This document shows positions 1-7,600 of a stretch of DNA of 7,811 nt, one piece after another (within the stretch, counting starts at the first letter, position 1; each line of letters opens with the position of its first letter). The DNA is taken from positions 1 through 7,811 of the forward strand of contig JAKAJX010000051.1 of the NCBI GenBank assembly GCA_021824855.1, given 5' to 3'. Both the position numbers and the translations under genes were made by a program. This DNA comes from Bacteroidota bacterium (GTDB lineage: Bacteria > Bacteroidota > Bacteroidia > Chitinophagales > Chitinophagaceae). The notes below the pieces were generated by a model. That model ran no database searches, was not told where the DNA came from, and saw only the letters and a list, made by a program, of their open reading frames with translations.

Positions 1-1217
1 GTGCATTGGGATTTTTTATTTGTGGCTTTGCAATTATGTTTGGCGGTATGGGTGCATTAGGAACGCTTGGTGGATTTGATGGCTTAAATCATGAAATATC
101 CATTACACTATTGGGACATACGTTTGGTTTATTCGGAGCAAAAGGTTTTTTTATGAATGGAATTTATGATGTAGGTGTTTTAGGATTTTTTGTATTTCAA
201 GTAGTTTTCATGGATGCTACAGCAACAATACCTACCGGTGCAATGGCCGAAAGATGGAAATTTGCTTCATTCGCTATTTCGGGTTTATTAATTGGAGGAT
301 TAATATATCCTATTTACGGCAATTGGGTTTGGGGTGGCGGATGGCTATCGCAATTAGGTGTTAACTTTGGTTTAGGCCATGGCCATGTTGATTTTGCCGG
401 TTCGTCTGTTGTACACCTTTCCGGTGGTGTATTAGCTTTTGTTGGTGCTAAAATGATTGGTGCCAGAATTGGAAAATATAATAAAAATGGCTCAGTAAAC
501 GCAATACCAGGACATAATATTCCTATGGCTGTTTTAGGTGCTTTAGTACTTGCCTTTGGATGGTTTGGCTTTAATGCAGGATCTACTTTAGCCGGTACCG
601 ATTTAAGATTTTCTGTAGTAGCTTTTAATACCATGATTGCATCTTGTGGTGGTGCCGCTGCTTCTACCCTTTGGATTTGGTTTGTACGTGGTTCAAAACC
701 CGATGTAAGTATGATGATTAATGGCTTACTCGCAGGTTTAGTTGCAATTACTGCTCCTTGTGCATTTGTATCTCCAATGGGAGGTTTACTAATTGGATTA
801 ATCTCCGGAGTAATTGTTGTAGAAGTAACACTTTTTGTTGAAAAGAAATTAAAAATAGACGATCCGGTTGGTGCAGTTGCAGTGCATGGCGCAAACGGCT
901 TTTGGGGTGTATTAGCTTTAGGTTTATTTGCCGATGGAACTTACGGCGATGGATTAAATGGAGTTAAAGGAAATGTAATTGGCTTATTGTATGGTGGAGG
1001 ATCAGGACAACTTTTTGCCGAACTAATTGGTGGTATAACCAACATTGTATTTTTTGCATTAGCAGGATGGTTAATGTTTAAATTGTTAGATAAATTAGTA
1101 GGCAACAGAGTATCACCTGATGTGGAGTTATATGGATTAGATTTACATGAAATGGGAATTGATGGATATGCAGGTATTAAACTCGATAAAAATGCAGAAA
1201 CTCCTTTATCAAGATAA
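1..1217 (+). CDS. amt: Ammonium transporter, Amt/MEP/Rh family (5' partial)
   Basis: Inner-membrane channel that conducts ammonium/ammonia for nitrogen assimilation. The start lies beyond the left edge: the frame is open from base 3 (GCA), so the TTG at 6 is not a credible start. The visible 404 codons hold most of the fold as a series of hydrophobic glycine-rich segments. Family marks are the TATIPTGAMAER segment (about bases 219-251), DFAGSSVVH with the first pore histidine at 414-416, GWFGFNAGS (558-584), and VHGANGFWG with the second pore histidine at 885-887. Both histidines of the twin-His pore are therefore present. The C-terminal tail has VSPDVELYGLDLHEMG, matching the conserved cytoplasmic tail that in this family contacts PII/GlnK proteins; no PII gene is visible here. 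The gene converges on ppc and ends before a strong hairpin. Family assignment is secure; the substrate is taken from the family. Confidence 0.95.
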   Translation, partial: ALGFFICGFAIMFGGMGALGTLGGFDGLNHEISITLLGHTFGLFGAKGFFMNGIYDVGVLGFFVFQVVFMDATATIPTGAMAERWKFASFAISGLLIGGLIYPIYGNWVWGGGWLSQLGVNFGLGHGHVDFAGSSVVHLSGGVLAFVGAKMIGARIGKYNKNGSVNAIPGHNIPMAVLGALVLAFGWFGFNAGSTLAGTDLRFSVVAFNTMIASCGGAAASTLWIWFVRGSKPDVSMMINGLLAGLVAITAPCAFVSPMGGLLIGLISGVIVVEVTLFVEKKLKIDDPVGAVAVHGANGFWGVLALGLFADGTYGDGLNGVKGNVIGLLYGGGSGQLFAELIGGITNIVFFALAGWLMFKLLDKLVGNRVSPDVELYGLDLHEMGIDGYAGIKLDKNAETPLSR

Positions 1218-1244
1218 ATAATCAATTATCTTTTTTATTCAATT

Positions 1245-1287
1245 AAAAAAAGAGTCATTAATAATTAATGACTCTTTTGCATTTTTT
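1245..1287. terminator. Bidirectional intrinsic terminator between amt and ppc
   Basis: A perfect 14-bp inverted repeat (1248-1261 with 1265-1278, loop TAA) has core arms GAGTCATTAA and TTAATGACTC. On the plus strand the arm ends in TTTT, then GCA and six T (1282-1287), which suits termination of amt. On the minus strand the hairpin is followed by seven T (complement of 1245-1251), which suits termination of ppc. It lies 30 bases after the amt stop and 23 bases after the ppc stop, as expected for a shared terminator of converging genes. Confidence 0.9.
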
Positions 1288-1301
1288 CCTGAATAAATAT
1301 T

Positions 1302-3878
1302 TTATGCAGAATTCCTACTCGCATTTATAATACCGAACGAGCAACGCATTGCCAATTTTTCATACGTTTTTTTAATTGAGTTATCTACCAACTGCTCTTC
1401 CATTTCTCGAACTTTAGTAATAGCATATTGTTGTATGGTTAGTAATGGCATTACAATTCTTTCTCGCATTTGAATAGATAAATTTTCTACCGGAAAATCT
1501 GCCATTAATTCTGTTTTACCCGATAGTTTAAAAATATATTTTTTAGTAAGCTCAAATTCATTAAATATTTTATTCCAAATTTCACCATAAACGGGATGAG
1601 TAGCCAAAAATTCAGTTAAAGGAAAAAAGCATTTATACATTGCCATCTCACAGTTATCAATTAAAGTTTTAAAGAATAAAGATTGCTGATAAAGTTGTTG
1701 CAACTCTTCTAACTTACCTAATTGTTCTAAATTTTGTAAGGCAGTACCTACGCCATAATAGCCTGTTACATTTTGTTTAAGTTGGCTCCAAGCTCCAACA
1801 AATGGAATTGCTCTTAAATCTTTTAAAGTTATTTTGGAAGATGCACCACGTTTGGCAGGACGGCTTCCAATATTTGTTTCAGAATAAAACCTTAACGGGC
1901 TAGCATGGCCAAGGTATTCTATAAAATACGGATGTTCTTTAATATCAATATATGCCCGATAACTTTTTTCTGCTAATAATTGCAACAACTCTTCTTCATT
2001 GGGCTGAAGTGTAAGTGCGTTGTTAGATAAAATGTCATTAGCAATTCCTGCATGAATTAGTTGTTCAATATTGTACTGAGCAGCATCAATTGTTCCGAAA
2101 TTAGAACTTACGGTTTGTCCTTGAATAGTTAATTGAATTTCTTTATTCGCAATATTTTTTCCCATGGAAGCATAGAACTGATGCGTTTTTCCGCCACCGC
2201 GAGCAGGTGGACCACCACGACCATCGAAAAAAACTACATCAATATCATATTCTTTTGAGATAGCGGTTAAAGATTCTTTGGCTTTATAAATACTCCAATT
2301 GGCCATCATATAACCTCCATCTTTTGTACCATCCGAAAATCCTAACATAATGGTTTGCTTATTGGCCCTTTGCTTTAAATGACTACGATAACAAGGATGC
2401 TCATATAATACTTTCATAATTTTATGAGCATGCAATAAATCTTCTATGGTTTCAAATAAAGGAACAATATCAATAGTTAGTTCTTCTTTATTCCAACCAC
2501 TTAGTAAAAACAATCCATATACTTCAAATACATTTAACACAGAGTTACATTGGCTAATAATATATCTATTGCAACCTGCTTCACCATTTACTTGCTGAAT
2601 AGTTTTAACAGCAGCCATAACATCTAACGTATCTCTGTGAACATCATCTGTAATAAAAATAGTAGACCCAATAGTTGTGGAAATATTTGTTAGCAGATGT
2701 ACTTTTTCCGAATCGGATAAAGTAGCGTAATTAGTAGGTAAAGCATCTGTATTTTCTGCAATTGCTATCAATACTTTTTCGTGTATACTGCTATCTTGCC
2801 GAATATCTAATGATGCAAAATGTAAACCGAATAATTCAACTTTATCTATTAACGAATTAACATGTTCAACAAATAAACTGTTATGATCGTAGGTTAATAA
2901 ATGACGAATATTTTTTAAGGCATCTAAAAATGCTTCTAACTTCAAATCAAACTGATAGCCGGGAATAAATAAATTATCGTACAACTTTTTTTCAAGTTGC
3001 ATTAATGCAATATCTACTCCTTTAAAAGTTAATCTGCGTTTCAGTTTTCGAATATCTAAATAATACGATTTAAGAATACTGCCACGCAAAGAGTTAGCAA
3101 CTTGCAAAGTAGTATTTGTTTTTACAAAAGGATTTCCATCTCTATCGCCACCGGGCCAAAAACCCATTCGTATAAGTGCATTATTGGCATTAACACAATC
3201 GGGAAATCTATTTTTAATACCCGAAATAATTTTACCCGATGCTGGATAAAATACATTTTCTAAATACCATATTAAACTTACCGCTTCATCGTATGGTGTG
3301 GGCTTTTGTTGCTGAAAAAATGGGGTTCGTCCCAACTGCTGTAAATAGGTATAAATTTGGTGCTCATTATTGGTATTAATAGCAGAAGATAAATCGTGAA
3401 TAATACCTAAAACAGCACCTCTATAAAATTGTGTAGGATGTGCGGTTAGTACCAAATGAATGGTAAAATCTTGTAGCTTTCGTTTAAATGCTTCTTGCAA
3501 ATGTTGTTTATCTATCTCTAAAGCCAAGTGCTTTAAAGTACCTTGCCCACCTAAATCATTTATTTTTTTAAATGCTGCATCTTCTAATGCATCAAATAAT
3601 ACTACTTGCCGCTCAATATATTGAACAAATCGAAATAATACATCCAACTTTTCTTCATCCTTTTTTACAGAAGTTTGGGTTGAAAAAAATTCTTCAATAA
3701 TTTGAACAGGACTTTTTTTCTTTTTGTATCCATCTTCGCAATTAAGTAATAACATGCTTACTAAAATTCCTGTTTTTTCAATTCGATGAAAAGGAAGAGA
3801 AGTAAACAAACTATTATACAATTGAAATTTAATTCCTACAAGGTTTTTAAATGTTTGTAGGCTTGTTGCATTTGCCAT
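1302..3878 (-). CDS. ppc: Phosphoenolpyruvate carboxylase
   Basis: Cytoplasmic anaplerotic enzyme that joins PEP and bicarbonate to give oxaloacetate and phosphate. The 858 residues fit the bacterial family (E. coli 883). Motifs in order: LTAHPTQ at 144-150 with catalytic His147; GGDRDGNP at 243-250; LDIRQDS at 357-363; FSDGTKDGG at 514-522 with Lys519; the glycine-rich loop FDGRGGPPARGGG at 551-563; GSRPAKR at 671-677; LRAIPFVGAW at 688-697. By my alignment from memory with the E. coli enzyme, the four aspartate-inhibitor contacts are present as Arg560, Lys749, Arg805 and Asn856, so feedback by aspartate is likely. The oddity is the C-terminus: it ends RNSA, where the family ends almost invariably in RNTG with a conserved final glycine. 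The ATG at 3876-3878 is the natural start for this length; no Shine-Dalgarno sequence is placed correctly. The gene is divergent from the thr operon and ends before the shared terminator. Confidence 0.97.
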   Translation of the reverse strand: MANATSLQTFKNLVGIKFQLYNSLFTSLPFHRIEKTGILVSMLLLNCEDGYKKKKSPVQIIEEFFSTQTSVKKDEEKLDVLFRFVQYIERQVVLFDALEDAAFKKINDLGGQGTLKHLALEIDKQHLQEAFKRKLQDFTIHLVLTAHPTQFYRGAVLGIIHDLSSAINTNNEHQIYTYLQQLGRTPFFQQQKPTPYDEAVSLIWYLENVFYPASGKIISGIKNRFPDCVNANNALIRMGFWPGGDRDGNPFVKTNTTLQVANSLRGSILKSYYLDIRKLKRRLTFKGVDIALMQLEKKLYDNLFIPGYQFDLKLEAFLDALKNIRHLLTYDHNSLFVEHVNSLIDKVELFGLHFASLDIRQDSSIHEKVLIAIAENTDALPTNYATLSDSEKVHLLTNISTTIGSTIFITDDVHRDTLDVMAAVKTIQQVNGEAGCNRYIISQCNSVLNVFEVYGLFLLSGWNKEELTIDIVPLFETIEDLLHAHKIMKVLYEHPCYRSHLKQRANKQTIMLGFSDGTKDGGYMMANWSIYKAKESLTAISKEYDIDVVFFDGRGGPPARGGGKTHQFYASMGKNIANKEIQLTIQGQTVSSNFGTIDAAQYNIEQLIHAGIANDILSNNALTLQPNEEELLQLLAEKSYRAYIDIKEHPYFIEYLGHASPLRFYSETNIGSRPAKRGASSKITLKDLRAIPFVGAWSQLKQNVTGYYGVGTALQNLEQLGKLEELQQLYQQSLFFKTLIDNCEMAMYKCFFPLTEFLATHPVYGEIWNKIFNEFELTKKYIFKLSGKTELMADFPVENLSIQMRERIVMPLLTIQQYAITKVREMEEQLVDNSIKKTYEKLAMRCSFGIINASRNSA

Positions 3879-3913
3879 GTAATGTTATTTTTTTCCTTAT
3901 TAAAAAAGGCAAA

Positions 3914-3943
3914 CAAAAATTAGAGGCTTGAAAATTAATAAAA
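3914..3943 (-). promoter_or_regulatory. Weak candidate ppc promoter
   Basis: Read on the minus strand, TAATTTTTG (complement of 3914-3922) resembles the Bacteroidota -7 element TAnnTTTG with one extra base. It is preceded 17 bases upstream by TTTT (complement of 3940-3943), a poor match to the -33 TTTG. Transcription would start near 3909, giving a ppc untranslated region of about 30 bases. The region is so AT-rich that chance matches are likely. Confidence 0.3.
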
Positions 3944-3944
3944 T

Positions 3945-3977
3945 TTTGTAAGATTATTTAGAATTCCTTTATCTTCG
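3945..3977 (+). promoter_or_regulatory. Bacteroidota-type promoter of the thr operon
   Basis: TTTG at 3945-3948 is followed after 21 bases by TATCTTCG at 3970-3977. The Bacteroidota housekeeping promoter is TTTG, about 19-21 bases, then TAnnTTTG. The -33 element is exact and the -7 element differs at one position (TTCG for TTTG). A start would be expected near 3981-3985, only a few bases before the leader ATG at 3989. Its position directly before the leader ORF supports the call; the start site itself is inferred. Confidence 0.7.
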
Positions 3978-3988
3978 CCACCGATTTA

Positions 3989-4087
3989 ATGAAAAATAAC
4001 CAATACATATTATCATCTGTTAAAGCAAATTTAACTTCACTGCTTACTATTGTTATTACAATCGTTACAACTACAACAACCCTGTAA
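3989..4087 (+). CDS. Threonine operon leader peptide (thrL-like, 32 aa)
   Basis: A 33-codon ORF (ATG 3989, TAA 4085-4087) begins MKNNQYILSSVKANL and ends TIVITIVTTTTTL. Eight of its 32 residues are Thr, five of them consecutive (codons 27-31, ACA ACT ACA ACA ACC, bases 4067-4081). Four are Ile and three are Val, mostly in the last 13 codons. It lies directly after a promoter and 92 bases before thrA, in a different frame, so it is not part of ThrA. This is the composition and place of an attenuation leader: translation would stall at the Thr run when charged tRNA-Thr is scarce and so change RNA folding before thrABC. E. coli thrL uses the same Thr/Ile principle, but this sequence is not recognisably homologous. 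A less likely alternative is a small membrane peptide, since the middle is hydrophobic. No Shine-Dalgarno sequence precedes it. Confidence 0.8.
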   Translation: MKNNQYILSSVKANLTSLLTIVITIVTTTTTL

Positions 4088-4093
4088 GGGGTT
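4078..4093 (+). promoter_or_regulatory. Hairpin over the leader stop codon
   Basis: AACCCT (4078-4083) can pair with GGGGTT (4088-4093) around a GTAA loop of the stable GNRA type: five Watson-Crick pairs plus a closing U-G pair. The loop contains most of the leader TAA and the left arm is the end of the Thr run. A ribosome translating the leader would melt it. It is the most GC-rich element of an otherwise AT-rich leader, so it may pace the ribosome or polymerase. The role is inferred. Confidence 0.45.
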
Positions 4094-4105
4094 AACACAT
4101 TTATA

Positions 4106-4163
4106 TTATACTTTGGGCAAAAGCTGATTATAAAAAGTAATCCTATTATTTATTTTATTTTCT
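4106..4163 (+). promoter_or_regulatory. Candidate thr attenuator: alternative helices plus T-rich tract
   Basis: Between the leader and thrA, GATTA (4126-4130) can pair with TAATC (4138-4142), immediately followed by a T-rich tract (about 4144-4163), an arrangement like a weak terminator. A competing imperfect hairpin pairs TTATACTTT (4106-4114) with AAAG (4120-4123) and TATAA (4129-4133), leaving a five-base bulge, and would use up part of the GATTA arm. A third option pairs AGGGGTTA (4087-4094) with TAATCCT (4138-4144), with one bulged G. All are weak and AT-rich. I cannot tell which forms, and the classical attenuator logic is not clearly satisfied. Confidence 0.35.
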
Positions 4164-4179
4164 TACAAAAAGATTATCT

Positions 4180-6618
4180 ATGAAAGTTTTAAAATTTGGT
4201 GGATCGTCAGTAGCAAATGCAAAAAACATTCAACTTGTTTCGGAAATTATTCAAAAAAACATTAGTGAAAAATTAGTTGTAATAGTATCGGCATTAGGTG
4301 GTGTTACCGATTTACTTATACAAACAGGCGCTGCTGCATCGAAAGGAAAAGAATCGTATAAAGAAACTTTAGTACTGTTAGAAAAAAGACATTTAGATAC
4401 TGCTAAAGATTTATTGCCTATCACTGCACAAAGCAGTATTTTAAGTAGTATTAAACAACAATTTAATGAGCTGGAAGATATTTGTGAAGGAGTATACAGA
4501 TTAAATGAATTATCGGCAAGAACCAAAGATAAAATTGTAAGCTTTGGCGAATTATTATCATCAAAAATTATCGCTGCTTATCTTCAATCTAAAGGAATTA
4601 ATACGCAGTGGATTGATAGCCGCCAACTTATTAAAACCAATAGTAATTTTGGATTTGCAGCAGTTGATTTTCAAAAAAGCAATTCATTAATTCAAGAAAC
4701 AATTCAATCTTCTACCAATAATTTGTTTGTTGCACCGGGTTTTATTGCAAGTGATATGGATAATTATACTACTACTTTAGGTCGTGGTGGATCGGATTAT
4801 AGTGCAGCTATTTTTGCGGCAGCTTTAGAGGTGGATGATTTAGAAATATGGACCGATGTTACCGGAATGATGACAGCCGACCCGCGTTGGGTACCTAATG
4901 CAAGAACCATAGATTTCACATCGTACCGAGAGGCAATGGAATTATCGCATTTTGGAGCAAAAGTTATCTACCCTCCTACCATTCAGCCTGCGATGCAAAA
5001 GAAAATTAAAATTTGGGTAAAAAATACTTTCGAACCAACAGCATTAGGCACTTTAATTGAAGAAGTTTCGCAACAATCACACGAAATTATAACCGGCATA
5101 TCGAGCATTAACCATGTTACTTTATTAAGTTTAGAAGGAAGTGGAATGGTGGGTATTCCGGGATTTTCTAAAAGATTATTTGAAGCATTGGCTAATGAAA
5201 AAGTAAATGTTATTTTAATTACCCAAAGCTCTTCAGAACATTCCATTTGCGTTGCTATTAACACAGTTGATACAGAAAAAGCAAAACAAGCTGTAGATAC
5301 GGCATTTGATTATGAAGTTACTACCGGAAAAGTAGAACCGCTTAAAATTGAGCACAACCAATCAATTGTTGCTTTAGTAGGCGATAAAATGAAAAGTCAT
5401 ACCGGAATTGCAGGCAGAATGTTTTATGCATTAGGAAGAAATGGAGTAAATATTAGAGCCATTGCACAAGGTTCATCGGAAAGAAATATTTCTGCAGTGG
5501 TTGCATATAGCGATGTTAAAAAAGCAGTAAACGTTTTACACGAAGCATTTTTCGAATCATCGCATAAACAACTTAATCTTTATATTGTAGGAACAGGGAA
5601 TGTAGGCGGAAAACTAATTGCCCAAATTAAACAGCAAGAGCAATATTTATTAGATACTTTAAACCTTCAACTAAGAGTTACCGGTATTGCCAACAGCAAA
5701 AAAATGTTATTGAATGAAGAAGGAATTGAGTTGAATAATTGGAAAGAAACTTTATTACAAGCCGAATCAATGAACCTCAACAACTTTATTGAAGCAATCA
5801 TTCATAAAAACTTACGCAATAGCGTTTTTGTTGATGTTACTGCTAATGCCAATGTTGCTTCAGTATATCATCAATTATTAGCAAAAAGCATTGCAGTAGT
5901 AGCTTGTAATAAAATTGCAGCATCATCTCCTTATAACAATTATTATCAATTAAAATCATTATCGAAAGAATTTAATGCACCTTATCTTTTCGAAACCAAT
6001 GTAGGAGCAGGTTTGCCGGTAATTGGAACTTTAAACGATTTAATAAAAAGTGGCGATAAAATTAATAAAATTCAGGCGGTACTTTCCGGAACATTAAATT
6101 TTGTATTTAATAATTATAATGGAAATAAAAGCTTTGCAACAATTGTAAAACAAGCACAGGATGAAGGTTATACAGAACCCGATCCACGGTTAGATTTAGG
6201 AGGCACAGATGTGATGCGAAAGATTATGATTCTTGCACGAGAAGCCGGTGAAAAAATTGAAATGGACAATATTTCAAATAATGGTTTTTTACCCGAATCG
6301 TGCTTTAATGGAAGTGTAGCAGATTTCTATCAAGAAATGGAAAAACATGAAGCACATTTTAAAGCTTTATACAACGAAGCGGCAGATAAAAATTGCAAAC
6401 TAAAATTTGTGGCTAATTATGAAAATGGAAAAGCAACAGTAGGCCTGCAACACGTTCCAGAAAATTCCGATTTTTATCATTTGTATGGAAAAGATAATAT
6501 TGTATTATTTTATACTCAACGTTATCCAGAGCAACCATTAGTTGTAAAAGGTGCCGGCGCCGGTGCCGATGTTACAGCAAGTGGTGTATTTGCAGATATA
6601 ATTAGAGTAGCCCGTTAA
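4180..6618 (+). CDS. thrA: Bifunctional aspartokinase / homoserine dehydrogenase (ThrA type)
   Basis: Cytoplasmic fusion enzyme that phosphorylates aspartate and, after a separate dehydrogenase step, reduces aspartate semialdehyde to homoserine. Its 812 residues match the fusion family (E. coli ThrA 820). The kinase is at about 1-295: KFGGSS at 5-10, ARTKDKIVSFGE at 113-124, GRGGSDYSA at 201-209, WTDVTGMMTADPR at 224-236. Two ACT domains follow (about 310-460), with ITQSSSE (Gln349) and IAQGSSE (Gln430). These align with the glutamines that bind threonine in plant and bacterial relatives, so threonine feedback is likely. The dehydrogenase is at about 465-812: nucleotide loop GTGNVGG at 471-477, and TEPDPR with DLGGTDVMRK giving the catalytic acid and lysine Asp677 and Lys681. 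Both halves look intact. The leader peptide and thrB/thrC neighbours favour ThrA over MetL. The ATG at 4180 places KFGG at residue 5, as usual. Confidence 0.97.
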   Translation: MKVLKFGGSSVANAKNIQLVSEIIQKNISEKLVVIVSALGGVTDLLIQTGAAASKGKESYKETLVLLEKRHLDTAKDLLPITAQSSILSSIKQQFNELEDICEGVYRLNELSARTKDKIVSFGELLSSKIIAAYLQSKGINTQWIDSRQLIKTNSNFGFAAVDFQKSNSLIQETIQSSTNNLFVAPGFIASDMDNYTTTLGRGGSDYSAAIFAAALEVDDLEIWTDVTGMMTADPRWVPNARTIDFTSYREAMELSHFGAKVIYPPTIQPAMQKKIKIWVKNTFEPTALGTLIEEVSQQSHEIITGISSINHVTLLSLEGSGMVGIPGFSKRLFEALANEKVNVILITQSSSEHSICVAINTVDTEKAKQAVDTAFDYEVTTGKVEPLKIEHNQSIVALVGDKMKSHTGIAGRMFYALGRNGVNIRAIAQGSSERNISAVVAYSDVKKAVNVLHEAFFESSHKQLNLYIVGTGNVGGKLIAQIKQQEQYLLDTLNLQLRVTGIANSKKMLLNEEGIELNNWKETLLQAESMNLNNFIEAIIHKNLRNSVFVDVTANANVASVYHQLLAKSIAVVACNKIAASSPYNNYYQLKSLSKEFNAPYLFETNVGAGLPVIGTLNDLIKSGDKINKIQAVLSGTLNFVFNNYNGNKSFATIVKQAQDEGYTEPDPRLDLGGTDVMRKIMILAREAGEKIEMDNISNNGFLPESCFNGSVADFYQEMEKHEAHFKALYNEAADKNCKLKFVANYENGKATVGLQHVPENSDFYHLYGKDNIVLFYTQRYPEQPLVVKGAGAGADVTASGVFADIIRVAR

Positions 6619-6624
6619 AATTAT

Positions 6625-7551
6625 ATGATGAACCAAATTACAGTACACAGTCCCGCCACCGTTGCCAATGTTGTTTGTGGATTCGATATTTTAGGTTTTG
6701 CCCTCAACGAACCTAATGATGAATTGACCATTTCGCTAAGCGATGTACGTGGAGTAACCATAATTAATGAAGATGATTATCAACTTCCTACCAAAGCGGA
6801 AGATAATGTTAGCGGTGCTGCATTATTAGCATTACTTAGCGAAACACCCGATATAAAAGGATTTCAACTTATCAGCAAAAAAAATATTAAACCCGGAAGC
6901 GGTATTGGCAGCAGTGCTGCCAGTGCAGCAGGATCGGTGGTTGCTGCAAATATTTTATTAAATAATCGTTTTAGCAAAGAAGATTTAGTTCGATTTGCCA
7001 TGTTTGGAGAAAAAGTTGCCAGCGGTGTTAAACATGCCGATAACATAGCTCCTGCTATTTATGGTGGCGTTACACTTATTCGTTCTATTTTTCCATTAGA
7101 TGTTATAAGTATTGATGCACCTGAATTATATGTTACAATTGTACATCCGCAAATTGAAGTAAAAACTTCCGATGCTCGTCAAATTTTAAAACAACGCATT
7201 TTATTAAAAGATGCCATTAAACAATGGGGAAATATTGCAGGGTTGGTTGCCGGTTTTATTAACCACGATTATGATTTAATTGGAAGAAGTTTGGAAGATG
7301 TAATTATAGAACCGGTAAGAAGTATTTTAATTCCGGGATTTGATGAAATAAAATTAAAATGCAAAGAAGCCGGTGCATTGGGTGGTGGCATCAGTGGCAG
7401 CGGGCCTTCTATTTTTATGCTTAGTCAACATGCGTCAACTGCAAAAATTGTTGAGGATGTAATGAAAGATATTTATAATAGAATTGGATTAGCCTACCAT
7501 ACACATGTAACAACCATTAACAAGCAAGGTGTAAAACAAATAGTGCTTTAA
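6625..7551 (+). CDS. thrB: Homoserine kinase
   Basis: GHMP-family kinase that phosphorylates homoserine with ATP to O-phosphohomoserine, the substrate of threonine synthase. The 308 residues equal the usual length. It shows the N-terminal HSPATVANVVCGFDILG (8-24), the ATP-binding loop PGSGIGSSAASA (90-101), HADNIAPAIYGG (137-148), TSDARQILK (181-189) with Arg185 aligning with a homoserine-contacting arginine, and the C-terminal GHMP motif GGGISGSGPS (253-262). It starts 6 bases after the thrA stop, so the two are surely cotranscribed and probably translationally coupled. Two ATG codons lie side by side (6625 and 6628); either gives essentially the same protein. Confidence 0.97.
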   Translation: MMNQITVHSPATVANVVCGFDILGFALNEPNDELTISLSDVRGVTIINEDDYQLPTKAEDNVSGAALLALLSETPDIKGFQLISKKNIKPGSGIGSSAASAAGSVVAANILLNNRFSKEDLVRFAMFGEKVASGVKHADNIAPAIYGGVTLIRSIFPLDVISIDAPELYVTIVHPQIEVKTSDARQILKQRILLKDAIKQWGNIAGLVAGFINHDYDLIGRSLEDVIIEPVRSILIPGFDEIKLKCKEAGALGGGISGSGPSIFMLSQHASTAKIVEDVMKDIYNRIGLAYHTHVTTINKQGVKQIVL

Positions 7552-7574
7552 TAGTTAAAGTTGAACAATGGCAA

Positions 7575-7600
7575 TAAGTTGAAGTGTGCGACGCAACTTA
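7575..7600 (+). repeat. Inverted repeat in the thrB-thrC gap
   Basis: TAAGTTG (7575-7581) and CAACTTA (7594-7600) form a perfect 7-bp stem around a 12-base loop containing TGTGCGACG, which is GC-richer than its surroundings. An extra copy of AAGTTGAA lies just upstream (7558-7565, against 7576-7583) and could swap into the same stem. There is no T-run after it, so it is not a standard terminator. It may be an mRNA processing or stability element, or a dispersed intergenic repeat. Confidence 0.5.

Noticed and set aside
6..8. TTG as a possible start of the ammonium transporter
   Set aside because: The frame is already open to the window edge and the family has more N-terminal sequence, so the gene is truncated by the window.
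144..170. A wholly new biological system anywhere in the window
   Set aside because: Every gene belongs to a well-known metabolic family with intact motifs; only the leader/attenuator region and the Ppc C-terminus depart from the ordinary. The coordinates given are nominal.
314..634. Open frame on the minus strand inside amt
   Set aside because: Lies opposite a clear Amt coding frame, and its proline- and lysine-rich translation resembles no family; it is a shadow of the real gene. The same holds for minus-strand frames at 941-1225, 4251-4526, 4983-5264 and 6864-7046.
3890..3898. AAGGA-like Shine-Dalgarno sequence for ppc on the minus strand
   Set aside because: It is about 15 bases from the ATG, too far for normal use, and Bacteroidota rarely rely on such sites.
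4104..4115. Second promoter directly before thrA (TATACTTTG)
   Set aside because: Spacing within the -7 element is off by one and no TTTG lies at the right distance upstream; the sequence is better explained as part of the leader RNA.
7575..7600. Terminator between thrB and thrC
   Set aside because: The stem is only 7 bp, has a 12-base loop and is not followed by a T-run on the plus strand.
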